A DNA stretch of 5,021 nucleotides from Promethearchaeum sp. (GCA_030611625.1 JAUWPK010000274.1:1-5021), one strand, 5' to 3'; counted from the stretch's first letter, positions 1-4,978 are shown. Notes: generated by a model from the letters alone, not told the origin. Made by a program: numbers and translations.

Positions 1-64
1 TGATAAATCTCTTGAAGCAGATTTTAAAGAAATAATTAAGCAAACATCGAACTTGCGTAAGTAA
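1..64 (+). CDS. rpl7ae: C-terminal end of probable 50S ribosomal protein L7Ae (eL8), partial
   Basis: Only the last 20 codons are present: frame 2 is open from the window edge to a TAA at 62-64, immediately followed by a second in-frame TAA. The other two forward frames are closed within this stretch. The peptide ends ...DFKEIIKQTSNLRK, which resembles the amphipathic C-terminal helix of archaeal L7Ae (family pattern roughly: acidic, two hydrophobics, K, V/I, ..., LRK). Position supports it: L7Ae sits directly upstream of S28e in many archaea, and here S28e begins 19 bases after the stop with its own Shine-Dalgarno site, so the two are probably co-transcribed. L7Ae binds kink-turns in 23S rRNA, in box C/D and H/ACA sRNAs and in RNase P RNA. 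The fragment is too short for a firm call; identity rests mostly on gene order. Confidence 0.6.
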   Translation, partial: DKSLEADFKEIIKQTSNLRK

Positions 65-70
65 TAATTT

Positions 71-75
71 GGGGG
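71..75 (+). promoter_or_regulatory. Ribosome binding site deciding the TTG start of rps28e
   Basis: A GGGGG run lies 8 bases before the TTG at 84. The only nearby ATG (77-79) is out of frame and hits TAA after four codons, and no in-frame ATG occurs upstream, so the G-rich site and the frame both point to TTG. Confidence 0.5.
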
Positions 76-83
76 AATGAAAT

Positions 84-323
84 TTGGCTAAGAAGGAAAG
101 AGCTAAACGCTATGATGATGATAGATCTCAATGCTACGCCCAAGTTGTCCAGATAATCGGTCGTACAGGTTTAACTGGAGAGATTATGCAATGTAAAGTT
201 AGAATTCTCGACGGGAAGGATAAACAACGTATTATTACTAGAAATTTGAAGGGTCCAATCCGCAAGGATGATATTGTTGTTCTCAGAGAAAGTGATCGAG
301 AAGCTAAGAAGATTCGCCGATAG
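84..323 (+). CDS. rps28e: 30S ribosomal protein S28e (eS28)
   Basis: This is a 79-residue small basic protein, a little longer than the usual ~70 residues in archaea because of a charged N-terminal extension (AKKERAKRYDDD). The core has the single OB-fold pattern of S28e: VVQIIGRTGLTGEIMQCKVRILDG at about residues 21-44, a basic strand with RIITRN, then GPIRKDDIVVL and the family signature LRESDREAKKIRR at the C-terminus. eS28 sits on the head/platform of the small subunit near the mRNA exit channel, close to uS7 and uS11. The start is TTG at 84, supported by the G-rich site at 71-75. It follows the probable L7Ae gene closely, which is the standard archaeal pairing. A T-rich tract follows the TAG stop. 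The usual next gene, rpl24e, is not co-directional here but lies about 1.2 kb away on the other strand. Confidence 0.95.
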   Translation: MAKKERAKRYDDDRSQCYAQVVQIIGRTGLTGEIMQCKVRILDGKDKQRIITRNLKGPIRKDDIVVLRESDREAKKIRR

Positions 324-340
324 AGCGATAGAAATAGTTA

Positions 341-355
341 TATCTTTTTTCTTTT
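341..355 (+). terminator. T-rich terminator after rps28e
   Basis: The tract TATCTTTTTTCTTTT starts 18 bases after the rps28e stop. Intrinsic termination in archaea works at such T-rich stretches without an obligatory hairpin. The tract is part of a duplicated 17-mer (346-362 and 381-397), so a second T-run backs it up at 381-390. Confidence 0.45.
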
Positions 356-397
356 AAATTATCAATATATTTTTTATTCGTTTTTCTTTTAAATTAT
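346..397 (+). repeat. 17-bp perfect direct repeat in the rps28e / VTT-protein spacer
   Basis: TTTTTCTTTTAAATTAT occurs at 346-362 and again at 381-397, a 35-base offset. Each copy combines a pyrimidine-rich T-tract (terminator-like) with TTTAAATTA (TATA-like). The second copy sits about 23 bases before the ATG at 415. Confidence 0.7.
387..397 (+). promoter_or_regulatory. Candidate TATA box for the VTT/DedA-like gene
   Basis: TTTAAATTA at 388-396 has its centre about 23-26 bases before 415-418. That is the distance from a TATA box to the transcription start in archaea, so the transcript would begin at or next to the ATG at 415, making it leaderless. The spacer is very AT-rich, so a chance match is possible. 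Confidence 0.35.
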
Positions 398-414
398 GTT
401 TCAAATTATATGAT

Positions 415-1161
415 ATGGGTGATATGAGTGAATCTGAGAAAAAATCTAAAATAAGCGGATCAAACATTTTTCTTCTTATATTTTTTATTTTAATAACTAT
501 TGTTGCAATTCTTGTATGGTTAAATCCTGAAGCAGGCAATGAACTTATTGATAGTTTGTTTGAATCTGACACAGCATCGGCATCAATATGGGCTGCGATA
601 GGTTTCACAATGCTCGCTTGTTTTTTAGGGGCACTTGTACCGATCCCAATTCCATACATGGTCTCTGTATCTACATTGTCTTTTGCATGGCTAAATCCAC
701 CAATTCAAAACGCTTGGTTGTTTATTATCGCTCTGGCATTAGCCGCAGCTATTGCTAATACCATTGGAGACATGCTCGATTATGTAATTGGATTGGGAAG
801 TGAGAAGATTCTTGAACGAGACGATCCAGAACTTCAAGGACGATGGGCAAAGCTCATTATGAAACATCCAAAAGCGATACCTTGGGTTGTAACCATATTT
901 GCTGTAACACCTTTACCAGATAGCCTACTTTTAGTTCCTTTAGGTTTTGTAAAATATTCAGCTAAAAAATCAATTCTCTATATGTTTATTGGTAAAATTA
1001 TGATGATGGGTATAATGGCTATAGCAGGGATTTATGGGATTGATTGGCTTTTGTCTTTAGCAGGTGAAAGTAGTTGGGTTCTGGGAGTGATATTTCTTTA
1101 CGTAATGTGGTTGATGATTTTTATAATGGTAAAAATCAATCCAGAAAAGAAAGAGAAATAG
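415..1161 (+). CDS. VTT/DedA-like (SNARE-associated superfamily) polytopic membrane protein
   Basis: This is a 248-residue integral membrane protein. A charged N-terminus precedes TM1 (about 16-36). A long hydrophobic, proline-broken segment (58-92, with VPIPIP at 75-80) looks like a re-entrant hairpin. It is followed by a helix carrying NTIGDMLDY (115-123), a polar amphipathic region (129-153), a second proline-containing hairpin with TPLPDS...VPLGFVKYSAKKS (165-186), and two more helices (about 187-212 and 219-239) with a short lysine-rich tail. Paired re-entrant hairpins, the GDxxxY-type motif and the TPLPD...PLG...K pattern fit the VTT domain. Characterised relatives are phospholipid scramblases (VMP1, TMEM41B) or bacterial transporters that recycle lipid carriers (DedA/UptA, PopT). 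The classical DedA acidic and arginine residues are not obvious, so the substrate is unknown. I chose ATG 415, which could be leaderless. ATG 424 (residue 4) is an alternative, but GGTGAT abuts it with no spacer. The gene lies in a translation cluster with no evident functional link. Confidence 0.65.
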   Translation: MGDMSESEKKSKISGSNIFLLIFFILITIVAILVWLNPEAGNELIDSLFESDTASASIWAAIGFTMLACFLGALVPIPIPYMVSVSTLSFAWLNPPIQNAWLFIIALALAAAIANTIGDMLDYVIGLGSEKILERDDPELQGRWAKLIMKHPKAIPWVVTIFAVTPLPDSLLLVPLGFVKYSAKKSILYMFIGKIMMMGIMAIAGIYGIDWLLSLAGESSWVLGVIFLYVMWLMIFIMVKINPEKKEK

Positions 1162-1174
1162 TCCTTTTTTTTGG
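1162..1174 (+). terminator. T8 terminator after the VTT-protein gene
   Basis: A run of eight T at 1165-1172 follows the TAG stop almost immediately. A further T-rich stretch occurs around 1189-1194. This is a typical archaeal oligo-T terminator. Confidence 0.55.
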
Positions 1175-1295
1175 TTATACTTTATCAATTTTTTCTCTAC
1201 ATATTCTTTACTTAATCAGTTTAACAATCTTGTCAATTCTATCTAACCTAATTCTGATTATACAGAACTTTCAACCGTCACTTATGGGAGGGTTC

Positions 1296-1323
1296 GGACT
1301 CATGACATCATCATTGAACGTCC
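1296..1323. ncRNA. Possible structured RNA: interrupted 10-bp stem-loop
   Basis: On the plus strand GGAC (1296-1299) can pair with GTCC (1320-1323), TCA (1300-1302) with TGA (1315-1317), and TGA (1303-1305) with TCA (1311-1313). This leaves a CATCA loop and bulges of T (1314) and AC (1318-1319). It lies within a locally G+C-richer part of an AT-rich gap, a pattern often shown by structured RNAs. The strand is undetermined. The hairpin is short and could be chance. Confidence 0.2.
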
Positions 1324-1436
1324 AAGTTTGTCCAAAATAATACTATGCGTGCCTTGGGAATTGCCTATTTAAATGGATTGTGGGAAGGAATTCAAAAATC
1401 AGAAAAAAGATAATAGAATAACGATATATTGATTAA

Positions 1437-1467
1437 GAAAAAATTTAGAAGGAAAAAAAGTTTTTTT
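1437..1467 (-). terminator. Terminator of the infB-rps6e-rpl24e operon, possibly bidirectional
   Basis: Reading the minus strand after the rpl24e stop, a T7 run (complement of A7 at 1453-1459) and a further T6 run (complement of the A6 before 1443) follow. A7-G-T7 at 1453-1467 forms a symmetrical element that presents a T7 run to transcripts from both sides, which suits a convergent gene pair. Confidence 0.5.
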
Positions 1468-1479
1468 ATATCTGATTTT

Positions 1480-1662
1480 TTATTTTTGCCCATAATATTG
1501 CGTCCAACGCACTTTTCGAGCAGGTTTTTTGAAAACTAATTTCATCTTTCTACATTTCTTAGTACAGAATTGGAAAACCTCACCGTTAGCTTTCACAAAG
1601 GTCATTCCCGTTCCGGGATTTATATCTTTTCCACAATATGAACACTTTAATATTTTTACCAT
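1480..1662 (-). CDS. rpl24e: 50S ribosomal protein L24e (eL24)
   Basis: This is a 60-residue zinc-binding large-subunit protein, a normal length for archaeal eL24, which lacks the long eukaryotic C-terminal helix. The treble-clef zinc site is complete: C7-x2-C10 (CSYC) and C33-x3-C37 (CTKKC). Between them is the conserved GKDINPGTGMTFVKANGEVFQFC segment, followed by the basic RKMKLVFKKPARKVRW region that ends in a YYG-type tail and contacts rRNA. Archaeal eL24 lies near the subunit interface. The ATG at 1662 is preceded by GGTGG at 1670-1674 with a 7-base spacer. It follows rps6e by 34 bases and is the last gene of the minus operon. In many archaea it sits directly after rps28e on the same strand; here the two genes are near each other but converge. 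Confidence 0.95.
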   Translation of the reverse strand: MVKILKCSYCGKDINPGTGMTFVKANGEVFQFCTKKCRKMKLVFKKPARKVRWTQYYGQK

Positions 1663-1669
1663 TTTAATT

Positions 1670-1674
1670 CCACC
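1670..1674 (-). promoter_or_regulatory. Ribosome binding site of rpl24e
   Basis: GGTGG on the minus strand, 7 bases before the ATG at 1662. It matches the complement of the archaeal 16S 3' end and rules out the out-of-frame ATG at 1676. Confidence 0.6.
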
Positions 1675-1696
1675 ATGTTATTTTCTTTAAAACGTT

Positions 1697-2107
1697 TTAT
1701 TTCTCCTTTTTTGCAGTGAATAATTTTTCCTTTCCGAATTTTGTCACTACGCAGTTTAATTGGGAGATTCCGTCTGTAACTTCATTTCCAAGAACAATTT
1801 TCCTTCGTTTACTACCTTTTCGTTTTGGTTTATAACATGGGCCTTTTGAAAGTAAAATCCTTTTTTTTACAGGACCATGAACGTCCATTCTCATTGGTAT
1901 GCCTCCACGGTCTGAACCACCAGTAATCATTAGTTCATAACCTGGTAAACCAATGAGACCGCCATTAAATGCTTCACGGATTTTTTTACCAACCAGTGGA
2001 GTAAATTTAGAAGGATCTATTTGAATTACTTTGGTTTGACCGCGAAATTCTTCTGGAGCATCTTTTCCAGCAGATATATTGATTTTATGTGTTAATTCTT
2101 CACTCAT
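1697..2107 (-). CDS. rps6e: 30S ribosomal protein S6e (eS6)
   Basis: This is a 136-residue protein matching the compact archaeal eS6; it lacks the long phosphorylated C-terminal helix of eukaryotic S6. Diagnostic segments are the N-terminal KINISAGKD strand, LVGKKIREAFNGG (about 38-50), the S6e signature LPGYELMITGGSDRGGIPMR (about 54-73), DVHGPVKKRILLSKGPCYKP, and the highly basic KRKGSKRRKIVLGNEVTDGISQLN (about 95-118), which contacts 16S rRNA at the foot of the small subunit. The ATG at 2107 is supported by GGTGAGTGAT at 2113-2122. The gene is 34 bases from rpl24e and is transcribed before it. A 140-base spacer with a T9 tract separates it from the upstream surface-protein gene, so it may also have its own promoter. 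Confidence 0.95.
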   Translation of the reverse strand: MSEELTHKINISAGKDAPEEFRGQTKVIQIDPSKFTPLVGKKIREAFNGGLIGLPGYELMITGGSDRGGIPMRMDVHGPVKKRILLSKGPCYKPKRKGSKRRKIVLGNEVTDGISQLNCVVTKFGKEKLFTAKKEK

Positions 2108-2112
2108 ATGAT

Positions 2113-2122
2113 ATCACTCACC
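2113..2122 (-). promoter_or_regulatory. Ribosome binding site of rps6e
   Basis: On the minus strand GGTGAGTGAT gives two overlapping partial matches to GGTGATC (GGTGA, then GTGAT), ending 5 bases before the ATG at 2107. Confidence 0.6.
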
Positions 2123-2236
2123 TTGGTCAGGTCATAAAAATTAGATTTTCATGTGCCCGGGCCATTTTCCACGTATAATGAATTACGTTTCTTTTTCAAG
2201 AATTATGGATTCGAGTAAATTTTAAAATGATTCTTT

Positions 2237-2245
2237 AAAAAAAAA
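2237..2245 (-). terminator. T9 tract after the surface-protein gene
   Basis: The plus strand has A9 at 2237-2245, read as T9 on the minus strand, directly after the TAA stop at 2248-2250. It is a plausible archaeal terminator that could fully or partly separate infB and the surface-protein gene from rps6e-rpl24e. Confidence 0.45.
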
Positions 2246-2247
2246 TT

Positions 2248-3132
2248 TTACGAATTTTCGAAATTTTCATCCTTTCTATTTCTATTTTTGTTTTTATTTT
2301 TATTTTTCTTATGAAGAGTACCGCGCCTCTCACCAATGTAATATGGAATGAATACAGCTGCAATGAGAACGCATGTAAAAATTATTATTGAAATGAGTAG
2401 AGATGATGGATTTCCATCAGTTTCGTTTTCTGGAATATATTGGCTGGAAATCTCGATTGAAACAGAGTCCATGTCTGAAAAAGTATCCGATCCATTTGAA
2501 ACAGATATTCCAAAACCACTTAATACTCCATTATAACCTCTCCATTGAAACCAATAGTCATTCATTAATCCTGTGTCAATATCATACCAGGTCATTGAAT
2601 ATTTATGTTCGTCAAGAAGTCTGAGATACTCATAATCAATCAAGGGAGCGTTCGGTAACAATTCATTAAATTTTACTTCTAAATCATTCCAATGTTCAAT
2701 TGGGATAAAAAATGGGAGAGTATATCTTTGAATTGGTTCCCAAATTGTTGTGTTAAGCCTTTCTACCATTATTGGGCCAGTAAAATTTAAAATATCTTGA
2801 GCAATCTCCGTTAAATTATATTTATAGGTAATATTTGATGTTTTTATTTCAAAAGCTTTGTTTCCTTTTATATTTTCAGTTAAATTGAGAAATTGATATT
2901 CCTGAATTATTTCATCAACAGTTGTATTAATGGATGAATTGGAATTAATGTAAACCTCGAATTCCAGTGAAGAATCTGGTTTTACTATCCATTGATATTC
3001 CTCAATATTTGCCTCAGTTGATGGATATGCACTTATTTCAGTAAAACTAGTGTTAAAAATAAGAATATTTAGAAATAGGAGGTATATAACTCTATTTTTA
3101 ATTTTATCTTTAAATTTATACATTGTAATCAT
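2248..3132 (-). CDS. Predicted secreted, C-terminally membrane-anchored glycoprotein, function unknown
   Basis: I do not recognise the family. The protein has 294 residues from the ATG at 3132. A basic N-terminus (KFKDKIKNR) and hydrophobic core at about 15-26 look like a signal peptide, with possible cleavage near TEISA-YPS. The ectodomain (about 38-242) is rich in Asn, aromatic and acidic residues and holds nine N-x-S/T sequons (NSS, NTT, NLT, NIT, NLT, NFT, NTT, NGS, NET), suggesting heavy N-glycosylation. A single transmembrane helix at about 243-267 is followed by a basic cytoplasmic tail of alternating Lys/Asn (275-287). This type-I layout suggests a surface receptor, adhesin or S-layer-associated protein. 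The start ATG overlaps the infB stop as ATGA, implying translational coupling. A TTG at 3141 and an ATG at 3123 are alternatives, and I see no good Shine-Dalgarno site for any of the three. A T9 tract follows the stop. A surface protein is an odd partner for infB. Confidence 0.75.
   Translation of the reverse strand: MITMYKFKDKIKNRVIYLLFLNILIFNTSFTEISAYPSTEANIEEYQWIVKPDSSLEFEVYINSNSSINTTVDEIIQEYQFLNLTENIKGNKAFEIKTSNITYKYNLTEIAQDILNFTGPIMVERLNTTIWEPIQRYTLPFFIPIEHWNDLEVKFNELLPNAPLIDYEYLRLLDEHKYSMTWYDIDTGLMNDYWFQWRGYNGVLSGFGISVSNGSDTFSDMDSVSIEISSQYIPENETDGNPSSLLISIIIFTCVLIAAVFIPYYIGERRGTLHKKNKNKNKNRNRKDENFENS
2275..2307 (-). repeat. Degenerate AAAAAT hexanucleotide repeat coding a Lys/Asn tail
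   Basis: The minus strand carries about five tandem units of AAAAAT with variants AAAAAC and AGAAAT. The hexamer is two codons, so it encodes K-N or R-N pairs in the cytoplasmic tail of the surface protein. Copy-number change would alter tail length without shifting the frame. Confidence 0.7.
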
Positions 3133-4937
3133 GCAGCCCAATACAGATTATCTAGCTTTCTCATTATTTTAACATATTCAATCAATACTTCTAATGTATC
3201 TGGTGTAAGTTCATCTCTAAATTTTGTTCTGAGTTGTCGAATGTGGCTTTCTGGTGCCTTAAGATATAGTTTATCCGTTTCTTGGACATTTCTTCCAAGG
3301 ACACCTCCCTTTATAGAAATCGCTACTTCTTCTCCTTTTATTGCTTGTTTAACTGGTATATTATTTTTTTTAATTGAATGCAAAGTCCCTACATTTTTCC
3401 CATCTTGGTTAATCAGTTTCATTTTTGGAATTATTGTTCCTCCTTCAACCAATATACCAACAACTAGTGGATCTGAACGTCGAAATATATATTGTGGAAG
3501 AATAGAGATTTTTCCGGGTAATATTAATTCATTCATTACATTAGCAATTTCATCATTTTTCCTTGTTATAATATATTCTTTATAATCTTCCACAATTCGG
3601 TATACAACTGGTGATTGAAACACTCTGATTGATTGATCTAACGCTTCATTTTCTGCATCTGGGAGTATTTTTACATTAAACGCGCAAATTTGACCAGAAT
3701 ATTCATCAACTTCTCTTGCTGCTACTGCATCAGCTACATCCTTCTTTGTTATTGGACCTACTTCTGCTTTTCTAATTGAAAAACCTTCTTGTTTAAAGAG
3801 TAATGCTGCAGCTTCTAATGATCCTAATGTATCTGCTTTAAGAATAATTCCTTCATCATCTGTGGAAATAGTTATTGTTTCTAATTCTTCTTTTATTATA
3901 TTAACAATGTCATCAAGGCTATCTTCTGGACCAACCGCTCGTAATGGAGATCCTGCTACTACATCGTCTATATCGGGTGCTAAGATTTTTACTCCTGCTG
4001 CGGCATATATTATTTCATTATTTGTAAATTTTTTTGAAGGATCTCTAATTTCATCAAGATCTTTTGGTGTTAATAGGGCGCGTATATGGGTGACAATTGG
4101 ACCGTGAGTGCCTCCAACAACGATTTGCTGACCCTTTTCCAAATGTCCATCGAAAATGATACAATCTAATGTCATTCCATAACCAGTTTCTTTTTTAACT
4201 TCTAATACTACCCCTTGAGCTGGACCGTCTGTATATGTTATCTTTTTTTGGAGATATTGCTGCACTATTCCTAGTAACACTATTAATAAAGTAGGAATTC
4301 CTTCCCCTGTTTTTGCTGATGTTGGAACAATAGCCAAATTCTTTGTAAAATCTTGAATTCTATCATAACGTTCAATTCCCGGGAATTCATCTTCATAAAA
4401 TAATCCAATTGTCTCGTATAGGTATTTATCAAGTAATTCCTTGGTGAATTTGTTTTGTTTATTATAAGTTACCATAAAATCTGCATTTTTTTCGGATCTC
4501 CAACCATTTATTCTGTCAATTTTATTTGCTGCGATTATGAATGGGACTTTTTTATCTCTTAGGATTCTAACTGCTTCCCACGTAGTCTGCATCGGACCTG
4601 TAGGCATTTCAATAACTAATATTGCGAAATCTGCAACTGCACCTCCCCTCTTTCTTAGATTCATAAATGCAGTGTGCCCTGGAGTATCAATCACTAATAA
4701 TCCTGGAATAGTGATTTTTTTTCGTAAAGAATCAGGTGCTTTACAAAAATCTAAAATAGTTTCCATAGGGAAAAAAGATGCGCCAATATGTTGGGTAATT
4801 CCAGCTGCTTCTCTTTGTTGGACAATCGTACCTCGAACATAATCAAGCAAAGTTGTTTTACCATGATCTATGTGCCCTAAAACAGTTATGATCGGACTTC
4901 GTATTTTTCTTTCATTTTTTTTTTTTTTTTCGACCAT
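3129..4937 (-). CDS. infB: Translation initiation factor IF2 / aIF5B, GTPase
   Basis: This 602-residue protein is full length for an archaeal IF2/aIF5B. It is a GTPase that promotes ribosomal subunit joining and placement of initiator tRNA. After a short lysine-rich N-terminus, all G motifs are visible: G1 GHIDHGKT (21-28), G2 GITQHIGA (46-53), G3 DTPGH (84-88), G4 NKID (138-141) and G5 TSAKTG (206-211). Domain II begins near 237 (GPAQGVVLEVK). Domain III has ILKADTLGSLEAA (about 365-377) and domain IV YIFRRSDPLVVGILVEGG (about 483-500). The last helix ends ...RKLDNLYWAA, like the aIF1A-binding C-terminus. No intein interrupts G1, where some archaea carry one. I chose ATG 4937: GGGTGATC at 4941-4948 is a near-perfect Shine-Dalgarno site before it, and the GTG at 4946 lies inside that site. 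An A16 run codes K4-K7. The segment after G3 reads VIEMPTGPMQTT, unlike the usual DINEGFxPQT. Confidence 0.97.
   Translation of the reverse strand: MVEKKKKNERKIRSPIITVLGHIDHGKTTLLDYVRGTIVQQREAAGITQHIGASFFPMETILDFCKAPDSLRKKITIPGLLVIDTPGHTAFMNLRKRGGAVADFAILVIEMPTGPMQTTWEAVRILRDKKVPFIIAANKIDRINGWRSEKNADFMVTYNKQNKFTKELLDKYLYETIGLFYEDEFPGIERYDRIQDFTKNLAIVPTSAKTGEGIPTLLIVLLGIVQQYLQKKITYTDGPAQGVVLEVKKETGYGMTLDCIIFDGHLEKGQQIVVGGTHGPIVTHIRALLTPKDLDEIRDPSKKFTNNEIIYAAAGVKILAPDIDDVVAGSPLRAVGPEDSLDDIVNIIKEELETITISTDDEGIILKADTLGSLEAAALLFKQEGFSIRKAEVGPITKKDVADAVAAREVDEYSGQICAFNVKILPDAENEALDQSIRVFQSPVVYRIVEDYKEYIITRKNDEIANVMNELILPGKISILPQYIFRRSDPLVVGILVEGGTIIPKMKLINQDGKNVGTLHSIKKNNIPVKQAIKGEEVAISIKGGVLGRNVQETDKLYLKAPESHIRQLRTKFRDELTPDTLEVLIEYVKIMRKLDNLYWAA
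4915..4930 (-). repeat. A16 homopolymer in the infB coding start
   Basis: Sixteen consecutive A on the coding strand (T16 on the plus strand) span the end of codon 3 to the start of codon 8 of infB, coding E-K-K-K-K-N. The present length keeps the frame to the full-length protein. Confidence 0.95.
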
Positions 4938-4940
4938 TGA

Positions 4941-4948
4941 GATCACCC
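4941..4948 (-). promoter_or_regulatory. Ribosome binding site deciding the infB start
   Basis: GGGTGATC on the minus strand contains the full GGTGATC complement of the archaeal 16S 3' end. It lies 3 bases before the ATG at 4937 (6 bases counted from the GGTG core). The upstream in-frame GTG at 4946 is part of this element and is unlikely to be the start codon. Confidence 0.8.
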
Positions 4949-4956
4949 AAAATTAA

Positions 4957-4978
4957 TTATATAATTTTTTTAAAAAAA
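4957..4978 (-). promoter_or_regulatory. Candidate promoter of infB
   Basis: Two TATA-like elements lie upstream on the minus strand: the palindrome T7A7 (4965-4978) and TTATATAA (4957-4964). Counting about 26 bases downstream, the first predicts transcription starting near 4945, which would keep most of the Shine-Dalgarno site. The second would start at the ATG itself. The first fits better, but this region is almost all A and T. Confidence 0.35.

Larger units (their letters stand above)
1162..1479. other. 318-base convergent intergenic region with no convincing gene
   Basis: This gap separates the plus-strand unit from the end of the minus-strand operon. It holds, left to right: a T8 tract (1165-1172); AT-rich sequence; a stretch at about 1270-1395 that is about 42% G+C by hand count and has a possible stem-loop at 1296-1323; a TATA-like CCTATTTAAATGG that could read either way (1364-1376); and T-tracts for the minus operon, ending in an A7-G-T7 palindrome (1453-1467). 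The plus frame that stays open to 1340 begins inside the VTT gene without a ribosome binding site and does not look like a protein. I see no tRNA or rRNA here. Confidence 0.6.
2108..2247 (-). promoter_or_regulatory. Leader/promoter region of rps6e-rpl24e
   Basis: This 140-base gap is longer than the other spacers of the operon. TATA-like candidates on the minus strand are TTTTAAAATTTA (2227-2216) and ATTATA (near 2178). Between them and the gene lies an isolated G+C-rich 8-bp palindrome, GCCCGGGC (2155-2162). A 12-codon open frame starting ATG GCC CGG runs from 2165 to a TGA at 2127. None of these has been shown to work. The T9 tract at the far end and the gap length suggest separate transcription of rps6e-rpl24e. 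Confidence 0.35.

Noticed and set aside
354..659. 101-codon minus-strand open frame opposite the start of the VTT gene
   Set aside because: It is antisense to a well-supported membrane-protein gene, ends in AT-rich spacer sequence, and shows no recognisable motif.
1285..1320. Box C/D sRNA on the minus strand: perfect C-box ATGATGA at 1314-1308
   Set aside because: No CTGA D box follows at the right distance (only CTGT), the possible D'/C' boxes are degenerate, and no closing stem is visible.
1280..1330. tRNA-like GGTTCGGACTC reminiscent of a T-arm
   Set aside because: No acceptor, D or anticodon stems can be formed around it and no CCA-adjacent pairing is present.
1074..1340. 88-codon plus-strand open frame running from the VTT gene into the gap
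   Set aside because: It starts inside the VTT gene in another frame without a ribosome binding site, crosses its terminator, and its hydrophobic translation is what AT-rich DNA gives by chance.
3133..3141. TTG at 3141 as start of the surface-protein gene
   Set aside because: No ribosome binding site precedes it, and the ATG at 3132 forms the classic ATGA overlap with the infB stop.
3241..4842. Several plus-strand open frames of 80-114 codons opposite infB
   Set aside because: All are antisense to the fully conserved IF2 coding sequence and lack start signals or family resemblance.
4938..4946. GTG at 4946 as infB start (three residues longer)
   Set aside because: The GTG is embedded in the GGTGATC Shine-Dalgarno site that is well placed for the ATG at 4937.
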